A stretch of DNA of 61,822 nt, from contig SGPL01000148.1 in NCBI GenBank assembly GCA_004802705.1, positions 1-61,822 on the forward strand. Direction: 5' to 3'. Below the pieces are notes generated by a model. It saw only the letters and a list, made by a program, of their open reading frames with translations. It was not told the origin of the DNA and ran no database searches. This document shows, piece after piece, positions 24,968 through 36,944 of the stretch (within the stretch, counting starts at the first letter, position 1; each line of letters begins with the position of its first letter). The translations under genes were made by a program, and so were the position numbers. Origin of the DNA: Bondarzewia mesenterica. Its lineage: Eukaryota > Basidiomycota > Agaricomycetes > Russulales > Bondarzewiaceae.

Positions 24968-26555
24968 TTATTGCAAGTTAAATTTGATCTCCATGATAGA
25001 CGTGCCACAAGAACTTTTACAAAGTGATGCGATACCGTTCCCCGGGGGCCCCGCCCCCGACGACGACGGGTCCACCACCTCNTTGGCCTCTTCGAACTTG
25101 CGCACCTTCTTCGCCCATCGCAGCCCGCAGGCGTTTGCACAGCGTTTTCGGGCCCAGCGGACCCTACAGTAGGGCCGGAAGCTGAGACGCCCGTCCAAAA
25201 AGAAAGAAGAGAAAGGAAGCGACGACGGACCTTCCGCCACTCGGGCGAGTCTGTGCGGCCGCAAGTGACGCACACGTACTGGTCCGTCGTGTACACCTTG
25301 CGCGCCTATATAATGGACAGGTCAGAGTCATCCGCACGCAAATCTGAACTAGAATAGTATTAATAATAAAAAAGAAACGCACTTTTTTCCGCCTCTGCTC
25401 CTCCGCATCCTCCTCCGTCCCCACCGCCGTCCCTCCCGCGGCAGCAGCACCTGAAGTATACCCCACCCCCGCACTCGCACCCGCAGTCACACCCGCACCA
25501 GAAGAGCTCCCGTACGTGTGCGACGCCAACGAATAATACGAATGCGCCAATTCCCCCGATCCCTCGCCACCTTCGCCACTACCACTAACCCCACCACCAC
25601 CACCAGCAGGAGGTCCGTGGGTGCCGAGTTCCTGCGAGCGCAGACGCAGCGCCTCCAACCGCTCTTGCAACCTCGCGTTCTCGACTTTGAGCTCCAAAAA
25701 CGTGTTGAGCCTGTCCATCCCCCACCAAAAACAAAATCTCGAGTCAATTCCCGTTCATCCCGGGGGAGAAGCGCCGCCAAAAAAAAGGAAAAAAAAAAAG
25801 AGACAGAAGGAAGAAGGAAATCGCGCACATCGCCATGTTCCGACTAGGATACGGTTTCGCGACCGCAAAAAAACACCCCGCATTCCCGCCGACGCCAGCG
25901 TGCTCAGCGGAAGAGGGGACGGCCTGGGGGTACCCGACGATCTCAAACAGCACCTCGCGGTGCGGCGCCGCGTAGTCCGACGTGCCGTAATAATCGGGCT
26001 TGCATCGAAGACGGGCATACGCGAGCATGTCTGCGCGCTCGGCGAGCGCCTGCGTGAACTGGACGCGGAAGCTGTCTCTGTCGTTGGCTATATATATATT
26101 CGATGCATAAGCGTGTCAGCGTTCGATGATCGGTGGTCAGTTCGCGTTCGAACTTCGGATGGATGGGGAAGGAGGAGGGGAGCGCACCGTTCATGAGCTC
26201 GACCAAATCGCCATCGACGAGCTCCTCGTCGCGCCATCCCAACAACTCATACACGGCGTGCCCGCAAAACAAGACCCTGCACGACGCGGAGAGCACGAGC
26301 ACGATCGCCTCGGTCAGTTCCGACACCAGCAAGTCTGCCCAGCGCTTGCGCTTCATAAACTCGAACGCCGGGGGCGGTTTCGACTGCGACTGCGGCTGCT
26401 GCTGTTGATGATGTTGATGCTGCTGATGCTGATGCTGATGTTGGACCGCCGATTGGGTTGGGATGGAGGATGACGTCGTATTGGGCGGCGACGAAGACGA
26501 CGACGATGAGCAGGAGGCGGAGGAGGACGAGGCTGTCGATGAGGACGACGGGGAC
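24968..26555 (-). CDS. wc-2: White collar 2 homolog (PAS and GATA zinc finger)
   Basis: Subunit of the blue-light-responsive white-collar complex, a nuclear transcription factor paired with the flavin photoreceptor WC-1. Exons, minus strand: 26555-26188, 26087-25829, 25710 to about 25395, about 25313-25231, and about 25171 onward. N-terminal Ser-rich and His/Gln-rich tracts, then a PAS domain (RKRWADLLVSELTEAIVLVL, YELLGWRDEELVDGDLVELM, DSFRVQFTQAL), a FLELKVENARLQERLEAL helix, a Gly/Ala-rich linker, and a class IV GATA finger: YVCVTCGRTDSPEWRK, then GPLGPKTLC and NACGLRWAKKVRKFEEA. Three T (25134-25136) where two are expected shift the frame inside the finger, between TLC and NAC. An N at 25082 follows the finger. 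The tail merges into the AT-rich block, so the true C-terminus is unknown. Confidence 0.88.
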
Positions 26556-27251
26556 ATTGTGGTTCGGTTCAGATAGAGCAGATGGGACAGATATAGAGAG
26601 GAGTGGGGCGAGATATATAGGGGTGCGGTGTAAAGATAGCTGCTAATGAAGCAGCTACATACAAACTTGAATGCAGGCCATTGCGGTGAATTACGCACCA
26701 GTCGGCTCGCGTCGACGAGTCCCTCGATTTAATTTGCCGTAATTCCAAAGAGTGGCGGCCACCCGCATTAGGAAACCGGGTCTAGAACACTCCAACCAAA
26801 AGCCCGTGGCCTTCGCACGGCTCCGCTCATTCGGGAATCGGGGGCATTCCGGGGTCTTTATATAAATCAATCCACACCCACATCCGTACATACTGCACAT
26901 ACTGCAGAACACCGGTCGATCAGAGTCAAGCTCGAGGTTCGCATTAGAAAGCAAGAGTGGAGACAGTCCTGGATCGCATAAATAACCAAGAAAAAAGACA
27001 GAAGAGGCAGTGCGAGAGCTGGAAAAGAGAGGGAAAAAAGAGAGATGAGAAAAGAGGGGAAAAACAAGACAGTAATTATATCGGAAGAGATGGTCCAAAT
27101 GTCAGTGCGCCGCCCATCGACGTCCCAGCCCATGTCAACTTTCAGGGGTCCGGCGCACGGTAAGATAGATCTATGCTGTTTCTAGGTATTCGCTGCAGTC
27201 AGTTCGCTGTCCCTTTCCTCCGAGTCGAGTCGAGTCGCGCAGTGCGTCCAC
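26556..27251. other. wc-2 upstream region
   Basis: Between the wc-2 start codon and the SDR stop codon. It probably holds the wc-2 promoter and the SDR 3' UTR. Purine-rich near 26960-27070. No gene recognised. Confidence 0.5.
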
Positions 27252-28899
27252 TTAGATGATGCAGTATCCACCGTCGACGCGGATCTCCGACCCCGTCATG
27301 AATCGCGAAGCGTCGCTGGCAAGGAACACCACCGCACCCTAAAACACCGCACACACGTCAGCCCCGACAATAACCAGACGACATCAGTCCGCTCACGGCA
27401 AGGTCTTCTGGTTCTCCCATCTGTGACACCAAACAGAGATGAGACGAGCGCCGACAAAAATCGAGATAGAAAACGCACCCGCCCCATGGGCGTCAAGCTC
27501 TCCCACGTTTTCTGTCAAATCCGGCGATCAGTCTCGTGCGCGACAAAACACACATCAACATACCTTGAGCTCTTGGTCATGCGCCAGGATCGTTTTCGTC
27601 AGTTTCGTCAACATGTACCCAGGGCTGGACCGCACCATCAGCTCTCTCTCGCGCGGGTCGCATGGAATCCCACGTACCTCAGGCAATTCACGCGCACGCC
27701 CTTCTTCGCCCACTCGACGGCCAAGCTCGAGGCCATGTGTCGAACCGCCGCTTTCGACGCATTGTACGGCGTTTGTGGCTACAAGCACGCGAAAAGACTC
27801 GTCAACACGTGTCGCGGAGTTGCAAGTGGGACTCTGAGCGAACCTGCGGAACGTTGATGATCTACGGAGACCACGTGGGAGCCGAGATTCAGTCATTACG
27901 TGATAATGCGGGGTAACGGGACGGACGTACGTTGGCGCTCATGCTGGCGACGAGCACGATGCTCCCGCCGCCCTGGGGTATCATGTTGCGAGCGGCCTCC
28001 CGCGCAGTGAAGAACGCACCGTGGACGTTGATATCGTACAACCGCTTTATCCGGTCGAAGGGGTAGCTGATCGCATCAAGCAAATCAGTGGGGCGATGAC
28101 GGCAGAGAGCGCACGCGGACGGAGCTCACTCAAACGCGGAGTAGTTCTCCACAATGCCTGTCATCAAACGAAACGGATGAGATATTGCCCATACGAGGAC
28201 GGAGGGAACGAGGCAGTGAAAAAGGAAACGCACCGGCCGAGGCGACGACGGAATCGACGCGGCCGAAGCGCTCGATGGTCTCGACGAAAGCTTTTTGGAC
28301 AGATCGCTCGGAAGACACGTCGCACTCGAGGCCGATAACGCTAAACTCTCTCGGCTCCAGGTCGCTGTTAACTTGAATCTCTTCAGAATTGACACGTTTC
28401 ACGGAAAAAAAAAGTAAAGAAGGGCGGCGATGGCGGCGAAAGCACTGACGGCAAGCGGACGCGACGAGCTCCTGCGCGGCGTCTTGCGCCTCGGACTCTT
28501 TGAGGTCGAGGATCGCCAAGGACGTGCACCCCCTGAGACGGTGTGCGTGCGCCGTTAGCAAACTTTTACGTGTCAAATGGAAGGAGAACAGCCTTTCGGA
28601 CGTACGAGCGGATGAAAGCGCGACAAAACTCGTTCCCCAGCCCACGTGCCCCGCCGGTGACCATGCAGACCTGTGCAGACGAAGAAGCACCGCTGTCAGT
28701 ACCGCACAAGCGAATAAAAAGAGAACACCACGCTGAAGGAAAAGAAAAAACGCGGTGGTCGCACCTTGTCCTGCATCGAAAACTCCGGAAGCACCCTCCG
28801 GGCCTTGGTGCTCTGCAGCCGGGCGTGAACGAGCGAGGGTGTCGACGAGGCGATGGTGCATCTGGCCACTGGCAGAGCGCGAGAGAAGAGGGAAGACAT
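27252..28899 (-). CDS. Short-chain dehydrogenase/reductase with mitochondrial presequence
   Basis: Classical SDR in about eight exons. The N-terminus MSSLFSRALPVARCTIAS, with Arg/Ser and no acidic residues, looks like a mitochondrial targeting peptide. Core motifs: cofactor loop VCMVTGGARGLGNEF, LDLKESEAQDAA, GLECDVSSERSV, SVVASAGIVENYSAF (the NAG region reads SAG), LYDINVHGAFFTAREAARNM, catalytic Ser in SIVLVASMSAN, Tyr and Lys in PQTPYNASKAAVRHMA, then VRVNCLSPGYM, and a C-terminus GEPEDLAGAVVFLASDASRFM ending GGYCII. The NCLSPGYM and GEPEDLAG pattern is that of the mannitol/arabinitol dehydrogenase-sorbose reductase-like branch, so a sugar-alcohol substrate is likely but unproven. No frameshift is needed. 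Next upstream on the same strand is the kinesin gene. Confidence 0.87.
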
Positions 28900-29897
28900 G
28901 GTTGGGGGAGAGGGGACTTGATGGGAGGGAGAAGAGAGCTGGCACAGGGAGGAGAATTTAAAGCGACCGTCTGGGGTAGGCCAAGACCTAAGCGCCTTGC
29001 GTCCGGTCCGAGCGTGCGGGAAAGGAAACTGCCGCGTCGTTCTTCGGGCTGTCTGGGCTTTCGCTGCTACTTAAATAACATATCTACTTGCTCTCCCCGC
29101 ATATCTTGCGACCCATCTTCGCGAAGGTCCTTCAAAAGGCATATCGGCCCCAGCTCTTCGAACTTGGTGGCGGCAGAGACTAGCCGAGACCGTCGCATAT
29201 CATCCAATCACTCCTGATCCGAATTCATCATTGTAACACCAAGTCATCATGCATCATGGGTGGGAAAAAAACGCTCATGCGCGCCTCTCACACGAAAACA
29301 CACCCACACTCGCTCCGGACAAGATGGATATATATGTCAGTGTAGTCGAGGGGTTTATAAAGCTCCGGCGGGTGTATGTATGGTATGTAGCATATGGTTA
29401 CCGTGGCCTGCAGTAGGGGTGGGCGCGATCATAGGACAAGAGCGAGGTATAAACAGTCTCATACCGATCGAGGAGCCTTAGGGAATAAAAGAAACGAACG
29501 TGGGGTATCCAATACTTACTAGCGCAACAGAGTTATCCTAAAGAAAGAGAGAGAGAAAAGAGGTGAAACGAAAAAAAAAGAATAAAGAAGACGAGAACAA
29601 CCACAGATGACCGTAGAAATATATAAACAATCAGCATGGGCAGATCCGCTGGATCTGCACCATACCTACTCCAAGACGAACAGGTCGAAACACATGAACG
29701 GATGGGCATAGACGGAGATGAACAGGGGATACGAGGCGGCGCGGGGGCTGCACGGACAGCGAAGACGAGGGAGAAAGCCATAGAGAGATCACAAAGCGAA
29801 CCAAGGGTTGATACAGACAGAGGAGAGGGGCAGGGGATTCTCGAAGAAGAAACAGACGGAAACCACAGCAACAAAACGTCCAAACCGAAGCGCGATA
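28900..29897. other. SDR upstream region and kinesin 3' region
   Basis: About 1 kb without a recognisable gene. The part nearest 28900 should be the SDR promoter; the part near 29500-29897 is probably the kinesin 3' UTR. The open frames here are short and motif-free. Confidence 0.5.
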
Positions 29898-32800
29898 TCA
29901 CAGGCAGACGAATTTGGACTTGCGCTTCTGCAGCTCCTCCATCCGGCTGTCGAGTTGCTGCCGCGCCCGCTCCTTGGCTTTCCGTTCCTCGTCGAGCCGC
30001 TGCTCGAGCGACTGCTTCTCCTCGACTATCGACCGCCGCACGTTCACCACCTCCCGCTTACTCTCCTGCACCTCGTTCCTCAGCGCCTCTATCTGTGCAT
30101 TCAGCGTGTCCCGCTCCCGCGCGATCTCCGTCGCCTGCATGCGTGCCTTCCGGACTAATACGGAAGACCCAATCGTCAGACGGAACAAAAACAAAAACAG
30201 GGTAGATAAACGTACGGTTCTTTTCAGAGTCGCCCAGCGACGTCTCCAATGTCGTGACGAGATCCATATTAGCCTGCAGGTCGCTCTCGCAATGCGTCAG
30301 CTGCTTGTTGAGCGTCTTGATCATCGCCTCCTGCTCGCCAATCTGCTTGGTCTGGTCCTCGATCTGCTGGAGTAACTTGCCTTCCGCGGCAGACCCGCTT
30401 GGCAAGTTCGGCAGCGACGGCGCGACCGAAGTCGCCGGTGAATCGAGCTGCGAATCTCGCGATGAGGACCCCGAGATCGGCGTAGATGACGATGCCGAAG
30501 GGAAGCCGTTGTCGTTGCTGAACGACGACGCCACTCTCGGCGCGGGAGGCGGCGGCACGGAGGGCGGGGGTGTGGGCGGAGGGAGCTTCGCCGATGAGAG
30601 TCCATTCAGGCGGCCGTACGACATGGTGCGCTCTGCTACCGGGCGAACGGGAGAGGGAGCGGGTTCGGGAGGAGGCGCCTGGGCGAGCTGTGCCTGCAAG
30701 TCGCGCACGGCGCTTTCATGCTTGTTCTTCTCCAACTGGATTGCGTCCTTCTCATCCTTGACGCGCTGCAGCGTGTGCTGCATCTCGGCCAGGACAGACC
30801 GGTGCCTCTCTAGCTCGTCGACGAGCGAGTCCCGTTTAGACGCCTCCCGAACCAATTGAGTCTGCTGGCTGCGCGTGTTCTCCAACTCGGCTCTGAGCGT
30901 CGCGACTTGTTGGGCGAGCTCCGCGCGTTCATCGTGAGCCTCGGAAAGGTCGTGCTGCAAGCCCGAGATGATATCTGCCTGCTTGGCCAGGGCCTCCTCG
31001 TGCATCGTGCGCGCTTCCTCTCTGGCCACAGTATGCTCCTCCACAGCTACCTTGTAAGAGTTCAGCTCGTTGGCGACGAAATCACGATCCTTCTGCAGAG
31101 TCTCACGTCCCCGCGAGTGCTCCTCTTCCAGCTCGGCGATAACCACAGCCAATCGATTCTTTTCATCATTGATGAGCTGCTCGCCTTGCTCTCGAGAACG
31201 CTCTAGCGCTTCACGATGGTACTCTTGCTCCGCAACCAGGGCAGCATTGAGCTCAGCCATAGCCTGCTCGTGCTCCGCGCGCAATTTCGCGAAAGCTTCC
31301 GTACGGCTTCGCACCAGCACTGAGCGTTCCTCCTCAGCCTTGACGACGGCTTCCTGAATAGCGGCATCGTGCGCAGATTTGAGCTTGGCCACCTCTTCCT
31401 CATGACCAGCCCCGACCTCCTGAAGGACAGTCGCCTGCTGCTCCCGGAAGGAGAGCAAGGCGGCCTCAGCCTCCTCGTGTGCCTTGAAAGAAGAAGATGC
31501 ATGCTCCTCAGTAGCCTTTACCAAAGCAGCCTCAAGAAGCTCGATTTGCTTGTTCGACTCTTCCCAAGCCTTGGACGAAGAAGATGCATGCTCCTCAGTA
31601 GCCTTCGCCAAAGCCGCCTCAAGCAGCTCAATTTCCTTGCTCGACTCTTCCTGAGCCTTCACCAAGACATTCTCGCGAGTCTTTTGAGCATTGGACAGAG
31701 CAGTGGCCTGCTCGTCGCGGAGCTTCGCGAGTGTTAAGGTGTGCTCCTCTTGAGCGGCCGACAGAAGCCGAGCTTGCTCAGCTCGCGCCTTCTCGAGATC
31801 TTGCGCGAAGTCAGCTTCCTTCTTCGCAATGGCAGCCGAGTATTCAGCCTGGAGCTCCTTGAGCACAGCTGCCTGCGATGACTGAGTCTCCGAGAGCGAG
31901 CCCTCCCGTGCAATTTCGGCCATCCGGAGCGCAGCGGCATGTTCCTCCCGAAGCCGTTCAACAGTGGTGGTCGCCTCCAATGCCTGGCGCTCAAGTGCCT
32001 CAGCGTGTTCCGTCCTGAGCTTGGTCAGCCCGTTGTAGAACTCTTCTTCCGTCTTCGCGAGTACAGCAGCTGATTCCTGCTCCTTCTGTTGGACCAGTTC
32101 TTCTTGCTTAGTAGAGAGATCGCGAATAACCAATTCATGCTCCTGCTCGAGGGTGGCGCTAGCTTCACCGAGTCGGCGACGCAGTTCGGCCTCATCCTGA
32201 GCCTTGAGATTCCCGAATGCCTCCGCATGGTCCTGATGAGCCTTCGCCAAGGCAACGGTAGCTTCCGCTAGCTGGTTCCGGACGGCAGTCAAAGATGCGT
32301 CGTGCTCCTCTTTAAGCCGAGAAATTAGCTCGTCCACCTCCTGTTCTTTAGCCCGGAGTACCTCCTCGTGCTCGGTTCGAATCTGTTCAATTGCAACGGC
32401 ATGAGCGAATTCTACCCTCTTAAGAGTTTCCTGCAGTTCGGCCTCTCGTTGCTCGACGTGCTCCAACCGTGCGAGGTCAGCTTCGTACTTGCTGCGGAGG
32501 CTTTCTAACTCGTTGGACATGTTCACGGCCTAAAAAAAAGATCAGTCGAAGGCGCTAGAAAGGACGATCAGAGAACGGACCTGATCACGTGACAGCGCAC
32601 TCAAGTCATCGTGCTGTCTGCGAAGCTGCTGAAGCTCTTCGTTCAGGCCATCGACGACTTCGCGATGTTGAGACTCCTTCTGCGCCATGGCCCTGTCATT
32701 GATTAATGGTTCAGATATATATTGGTATAAAAATCGGAAGAGGAGACACACATCATAAGTTCGTTGAGACGTTCCAGCGACTCGTCAGGCTCCGACGTAG

Positions 32801-35800
32801 ACACGCTCTCCGTCCGTCCATGACCATTCTGCATGCTTGACTTGAGTTCGTCGAACTGATGCATGGTCTGCGGTGAAAGATATGACCCAAGACTTGTCCT
32901 CCCATTAGCAGGATTCTCTGTCTCCCCTTGAGGCGTTGGCGGCATACTTCCTCCGCTCATCGACGATCCAGTCTCTTTTTCCTTCATGGAGATCTCCAAA
33001 AGTGCGATCTCCTGCTCTCTCTCCTTCAAAAACGTCCTGCAACCGCATGATCTCCTTCTCCAAGCTGCTCACCGAGCGCTCCGTCGGGCTGACATTGAGC
33101 GCAGGCAGAGAGATCGAGAGGTTGGGCCGAGAATGGGAGTTCGAAGGAGAGTGGGCAGAGCTACTTGTTCCAGGACTTGACGAGGAGGTTTTGCGCGAGT
33201 GTACTGAGGAGAGCTCCTGCGACAGCGATTGAGATTGCGAAAGCGACCTGTTCTCAAAATACACCGTCAGTTCCAGAATGCTTCCGGAACAAGTGCAGAC
33301 TTACCTCGAGTGGAGCGACTCCGTCGAGGCCGCGTGTCGGAAAAAAAAGCCGCCTGCTAGCGCTATGAGATCCGTCGCTAGTTTCCCTGTGCCGACCACC
33401 AGTTATCCTGCGCCTATGGGGTCCACCCCAATCCATCGATCTGTCCGGCGAATCGGAGACGACAGGAGTCGCCTGGTTCAGCTTCACCTCCTGAATTTGA
33501 GCAGCAAGATCCGAAATCTCGCGCAACGCATCACGGTATTTGGCGGTGACGGAGGAAAGGTCGGCAAGAGTAGCGGTATGTGTTTGCTGAAGAGCGACGA
33601 GCTGATTCTCGAGGGAAAGGTCCTGCTCCTTCGGTGTCGAGGCTCCTGAACCCTGACCGCTGCCCGAGGCAAAGTCGATGATGTCAGCTTCAAGTTTCTT
33701 CTGCGCCTGGGAAACCTCGTCTGCAACTCCGCCCAAGCGCTCCCTTGCATCGGCAGCTTCTTTCCTTTTCGACTCCCAACCTTCCATTTTTTTCTCTAGA
33801 TCCCGCACCCGCTGCTCGCGCTGTTCGAGATCCGTCCGCCAGCTCTCACCGTCCTTTTTCAAACGATCCAAACGCTCCTGAAGAACCTCCGCCTCATCTC
33901 TCCTGCGGTCACATTCCGCTTCCAGCTTTTCGACCGTCTGTTGAAGTGCAAGAACAGATTCATCGGATCGCGCAAGGCGCATTTCCAAGTCGGCAATGTA
34001 TTTCACCGAATGAGAGTCGGATTCCTTGAAGCGACTCAACTCGCGCTTCAGATCGGTTATAGACTCGCTCGAGCTGGTATTGGACTCGTCATACGCCTTG
34101 ATCTTCTCCTCGAGGTCATGGACGTAAGCCTGCAATAATTCTTGATGAGACTATCAACAGCACAGGATACCAACTCAAAACTGACCTCAGTGGAAGCCTC
34201 ACGCTCTGTCAACTTTGCGACCCTCGCTCTCAACTCCTCCACATAGAGCTCAGTGGCAACCTTCCTCTCGGAAAGCTGGGTCAATTCCTCCTCTTTCTCC
34301 TCCACTAACTCGTTCGTATGCCTGAGAGCAGCGCGGTTCAAGCTAAGCTCCGCCTCCATCGCGCTAATCGTCTTTTCATACTCCTCGATAACGGGCCCGA
34401 CGATCTCCTCGTACTTGCTCATTCCAGGGACAGCGCCAGCAGTAGACGATCGATGATGCTCCCCGTACTCCTTGCGAAGTCGATTAAGCTCCTCGTTCCG
34501 CGCCACGTACTTCTCGCGTAGCTCCTCGTAGTTGGTTTTGAGCTCGTTGAAATTTGCAAGCATCTTCTTCGACGCGCCTTCTATCTGCGCCTTGGCCTCT
34601 GTAGATGGCGCACGAGAAACGTCGGGAGGAGGGAGTGCACCGCCTTCCTTGATGACCTTTAATTCATTTCGCAACCTCGTCACCATACCCTGTAACCACT
34701 CCATATCATCCCAACCCTCTTCCTTCTCGGTGATGATAGCACGATTCTTGATATTCCGGGCACGGTTGGCATATTTGAGGGTATTCACCGTCTCCGCAGC
34801 ATTCCATTCGGCAGGGCTAACACAAGCGATCATCAGTGTGTGTGCGTTACCGCCAAGTGAGTCTTGTAAAAGTCGAGTGAGCTTGGAGTCGCGGTAGGGG
34901 ACGTAGGAGGCCGTATGGGATTTGGCTCGTGCAGGGTCTCCAAGGGCGGAGATGACGTTCCCCAAAGCAAGCAGACCGCTATTAATGGAGATGCCCTCCT
35001 TAACACGGTCCCCCGAGGCTGCTGTACGCTTGAGCTAAAAGGGAGACATCATTCACTATGTATATGGAATGATGTATGGAAGTCAATACTTACTCGTTCT
35101 GATCCGGCAAGGTCGACAAAGTGGAACTTCGATACGACAGTGATCCAATCTCCATCATCGTCCGCGCTGAGGCGAGCATCATGATGTGAGCCGAGCGCGC
35201 TAGCAGGGCGTAAGCCGCCTCTTCCCATAACCGAACCAAAGCTGCTGGGGGTACCAGGGCGGCCCAAAGTAGGAGAGGTGACTCTATTTCCAGGTCCTCC
35301 CGCGAACATGGATCCTGGACGTCCGATGCGCGACGGGGAACGTCCAGTCGGAGGTAGTGGCGAAGGTGACCGTGGTGGAGCACCCGAACCGGTATACTTC
35401 CTCTGCGTCAGCGTCAACGAAAAAATGGCATGCGAACGGGAGGATTGAGCGTTCATGTCTGTCTCGTTCGTCCGTCGTATAGCCGTCCCTTGACGGATCA
35501 GACTATCAAGGTACGCATGCCAGGCGGTCAGCAACTCGCAGGATTCGGAAGTTAGGATCAAATTCTCTCACGTCATGACCTCGTTAGAATTATTGACTGC
35601 AACTTCCCGCAGACCTCCCCAGATGATAGAACCGTCCTTACCCTCCCGGATTTGCACTTCACGTCTACTTCCGGTACCGTCGTCACTGAGCAAGTCAATG
35701 AGGTCCTCGTTGTAGATTTCGATGAAAGAGCCCTTGATGTTGTAATTCCATGTATTACCACGCTCTTCCTTGAGTTCCCTTGCGTGCTGAAAAATGGTGG

Positions 35801-36318
35801 AAACCGCGCGGGGGATGATACCCATACCGTTATTCGGATCGGACGGGTCGGCATCAAGGTCGATACCAGTCATAGTGAACGTTTTGCCAGAGCTTGTCTG
35901 ACCGTACGCCAAAATTGTGCAATTGAAACCCTCAAGGAATCGGGAGAGAAGGGGGAGGGTGGTAGAAGTGAAGACAGTATGTTGGGTTGTTTCTGGAGGG
36001 TGCACCTGGTCAAAGGTAAAGACCTGCTTTTTGGTATTGGCATTGGCAGAGGCGTTGCCGACAGTAGCGGAGCTGGCGCCTGAGGATGAAGGAGTGGAAG
36101 TCGTGGCGTCCATGGCCACGGAGGTGGAAGACGCGGCGTGTAAGGCTGCGCGCTGAAAACGAGCGGGAATGGATACGCCATCCTGCTTGGTTGTCGGTCG
36201 AATGCGGAGAGCTATTTGGAAAACTGTAAGTTATTTTAGTACGGTGGACAGCAGCGGCGCACATACCGACTTGGACGGACGTCTGCGTCGCGCCCGACGA
36301 CGACGGTGAGGGAGCCAT
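29898..36318 (-). CDS. Kinesin-4-like motor protein
   Basis: N-terminal microtubule motor with a very long coiled-coil tail. Start [17 protein letters not shown] at 36318; about ten exons. Motor motifs: VALRIRP, P-loop [13 protein letters not shown] (about residues 120-130), [17 protein letters not shown], switch [16 protein letters not shown], switch [33 protein letters not shown] and [18 protein letters not shown] Ser/Pro/Gly-rich insert of about 80 residues interrupts the motor between switch I and II, as in several fungal kinesin-4 motors. The tail is more than 1,200 residues of heptad sequence (about 32526-30700) with a Pro-rich break ([13 protein letters not shown]) and ends RKSKFVCL. 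Two +1 homopolymer shifts need correction: eight T (plus-strand A at 33341-33348, seven expected) and five T (33028-33032, four expected). The class is assigned from motor-domain motifs and tail layout. Confidence 0.87.
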
Positions 36319-36944
36319 GGCGGCGATGAATGTACAAAGTGGTTGATTGCGACCTTTGGACGATCCTTGCTACGCGGGTCAATGACCGGAAGCGGCCGGA
36401 ATCGGCCGGAACTTCGGTCCCTCTCATGGTTACTGCCCCGGTCGTCTTCTCACACTGGCCGGTGGGCTAGGGTTGGGCTTCCGAGTCACTCTTCGCAGAC
36501 CTTATTTAACAGAAGACATGTCGTTCTGTTATAAGGCTTCATGGTCATCAAGCGTGATTGCGAGAATAACTACCCCAAGTCATCGACGCACCAAATGCCC
36601 ATTAATCTGCTTTATCTTCCTCATCCCTGAATTCGACAAGCTTGACCTTCACAGGACCCATACTCAGATTTACTCTGGACGTCGATGCCATTGCAACGCT
36701 CAAGCAAAATCCTCACCTTTTTAATACATGTCGATTTAGAAGGTTCTACGTCATATTATGAGGTGAGGTCACCAGTTTTTACCCGCCGCGTTCGATAATA
36801 TGGAACAAGCTATTTCTACCTCGTCGTGTCACAGGACTCCATGCTGGTATATGCGCCATCCATTTTCGTAGATGCACTGCGAGCCTTCAACTTCCTCAGA
36901 AATCTTCAACCACTACCTAGTACTAGCGTCAGACACGTGATGAC
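36319..36944. promoter_or_regulatory. Divergent intergenic region between kinesin and IPK1 genes
   Basis: About 0.6 kb separating divergently transcribed start codons. No strong TATA element recognised. An imperfect duplication of CCGGAAxCGGCCGGAA lies at about 36388-36412, a possible factor-binding site. Confidence 0.4.

Larger units (their letters stand above)
23730..25030. mobile_element. Mitochondrial-like AT-rich block (NUMT or assembly chimera)
   Basis: Composition drops abruptly from GC-rich nuclear coding sequence to strongly AT-rich DNA dotted with short GC clusters (GCTACGC, GGAGCC, CCGAAGG). This is the texture of fungal mitochondrial intergenic and intron DNA. It contains palindromes such as ATAAAATTTTAT, an 8-base tandem array, a 25-bp direct repeat, long homopolymers, a 4-N gap (24781-24784) and the end of a LAGLIDADG endonuclease. 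The right boundary is uncertain (24962-25035), as composition rises gradually. Whether it is a real nuclear insertion or a scaffold join cannot be decided from sequence alone. Confidence 0.75.
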
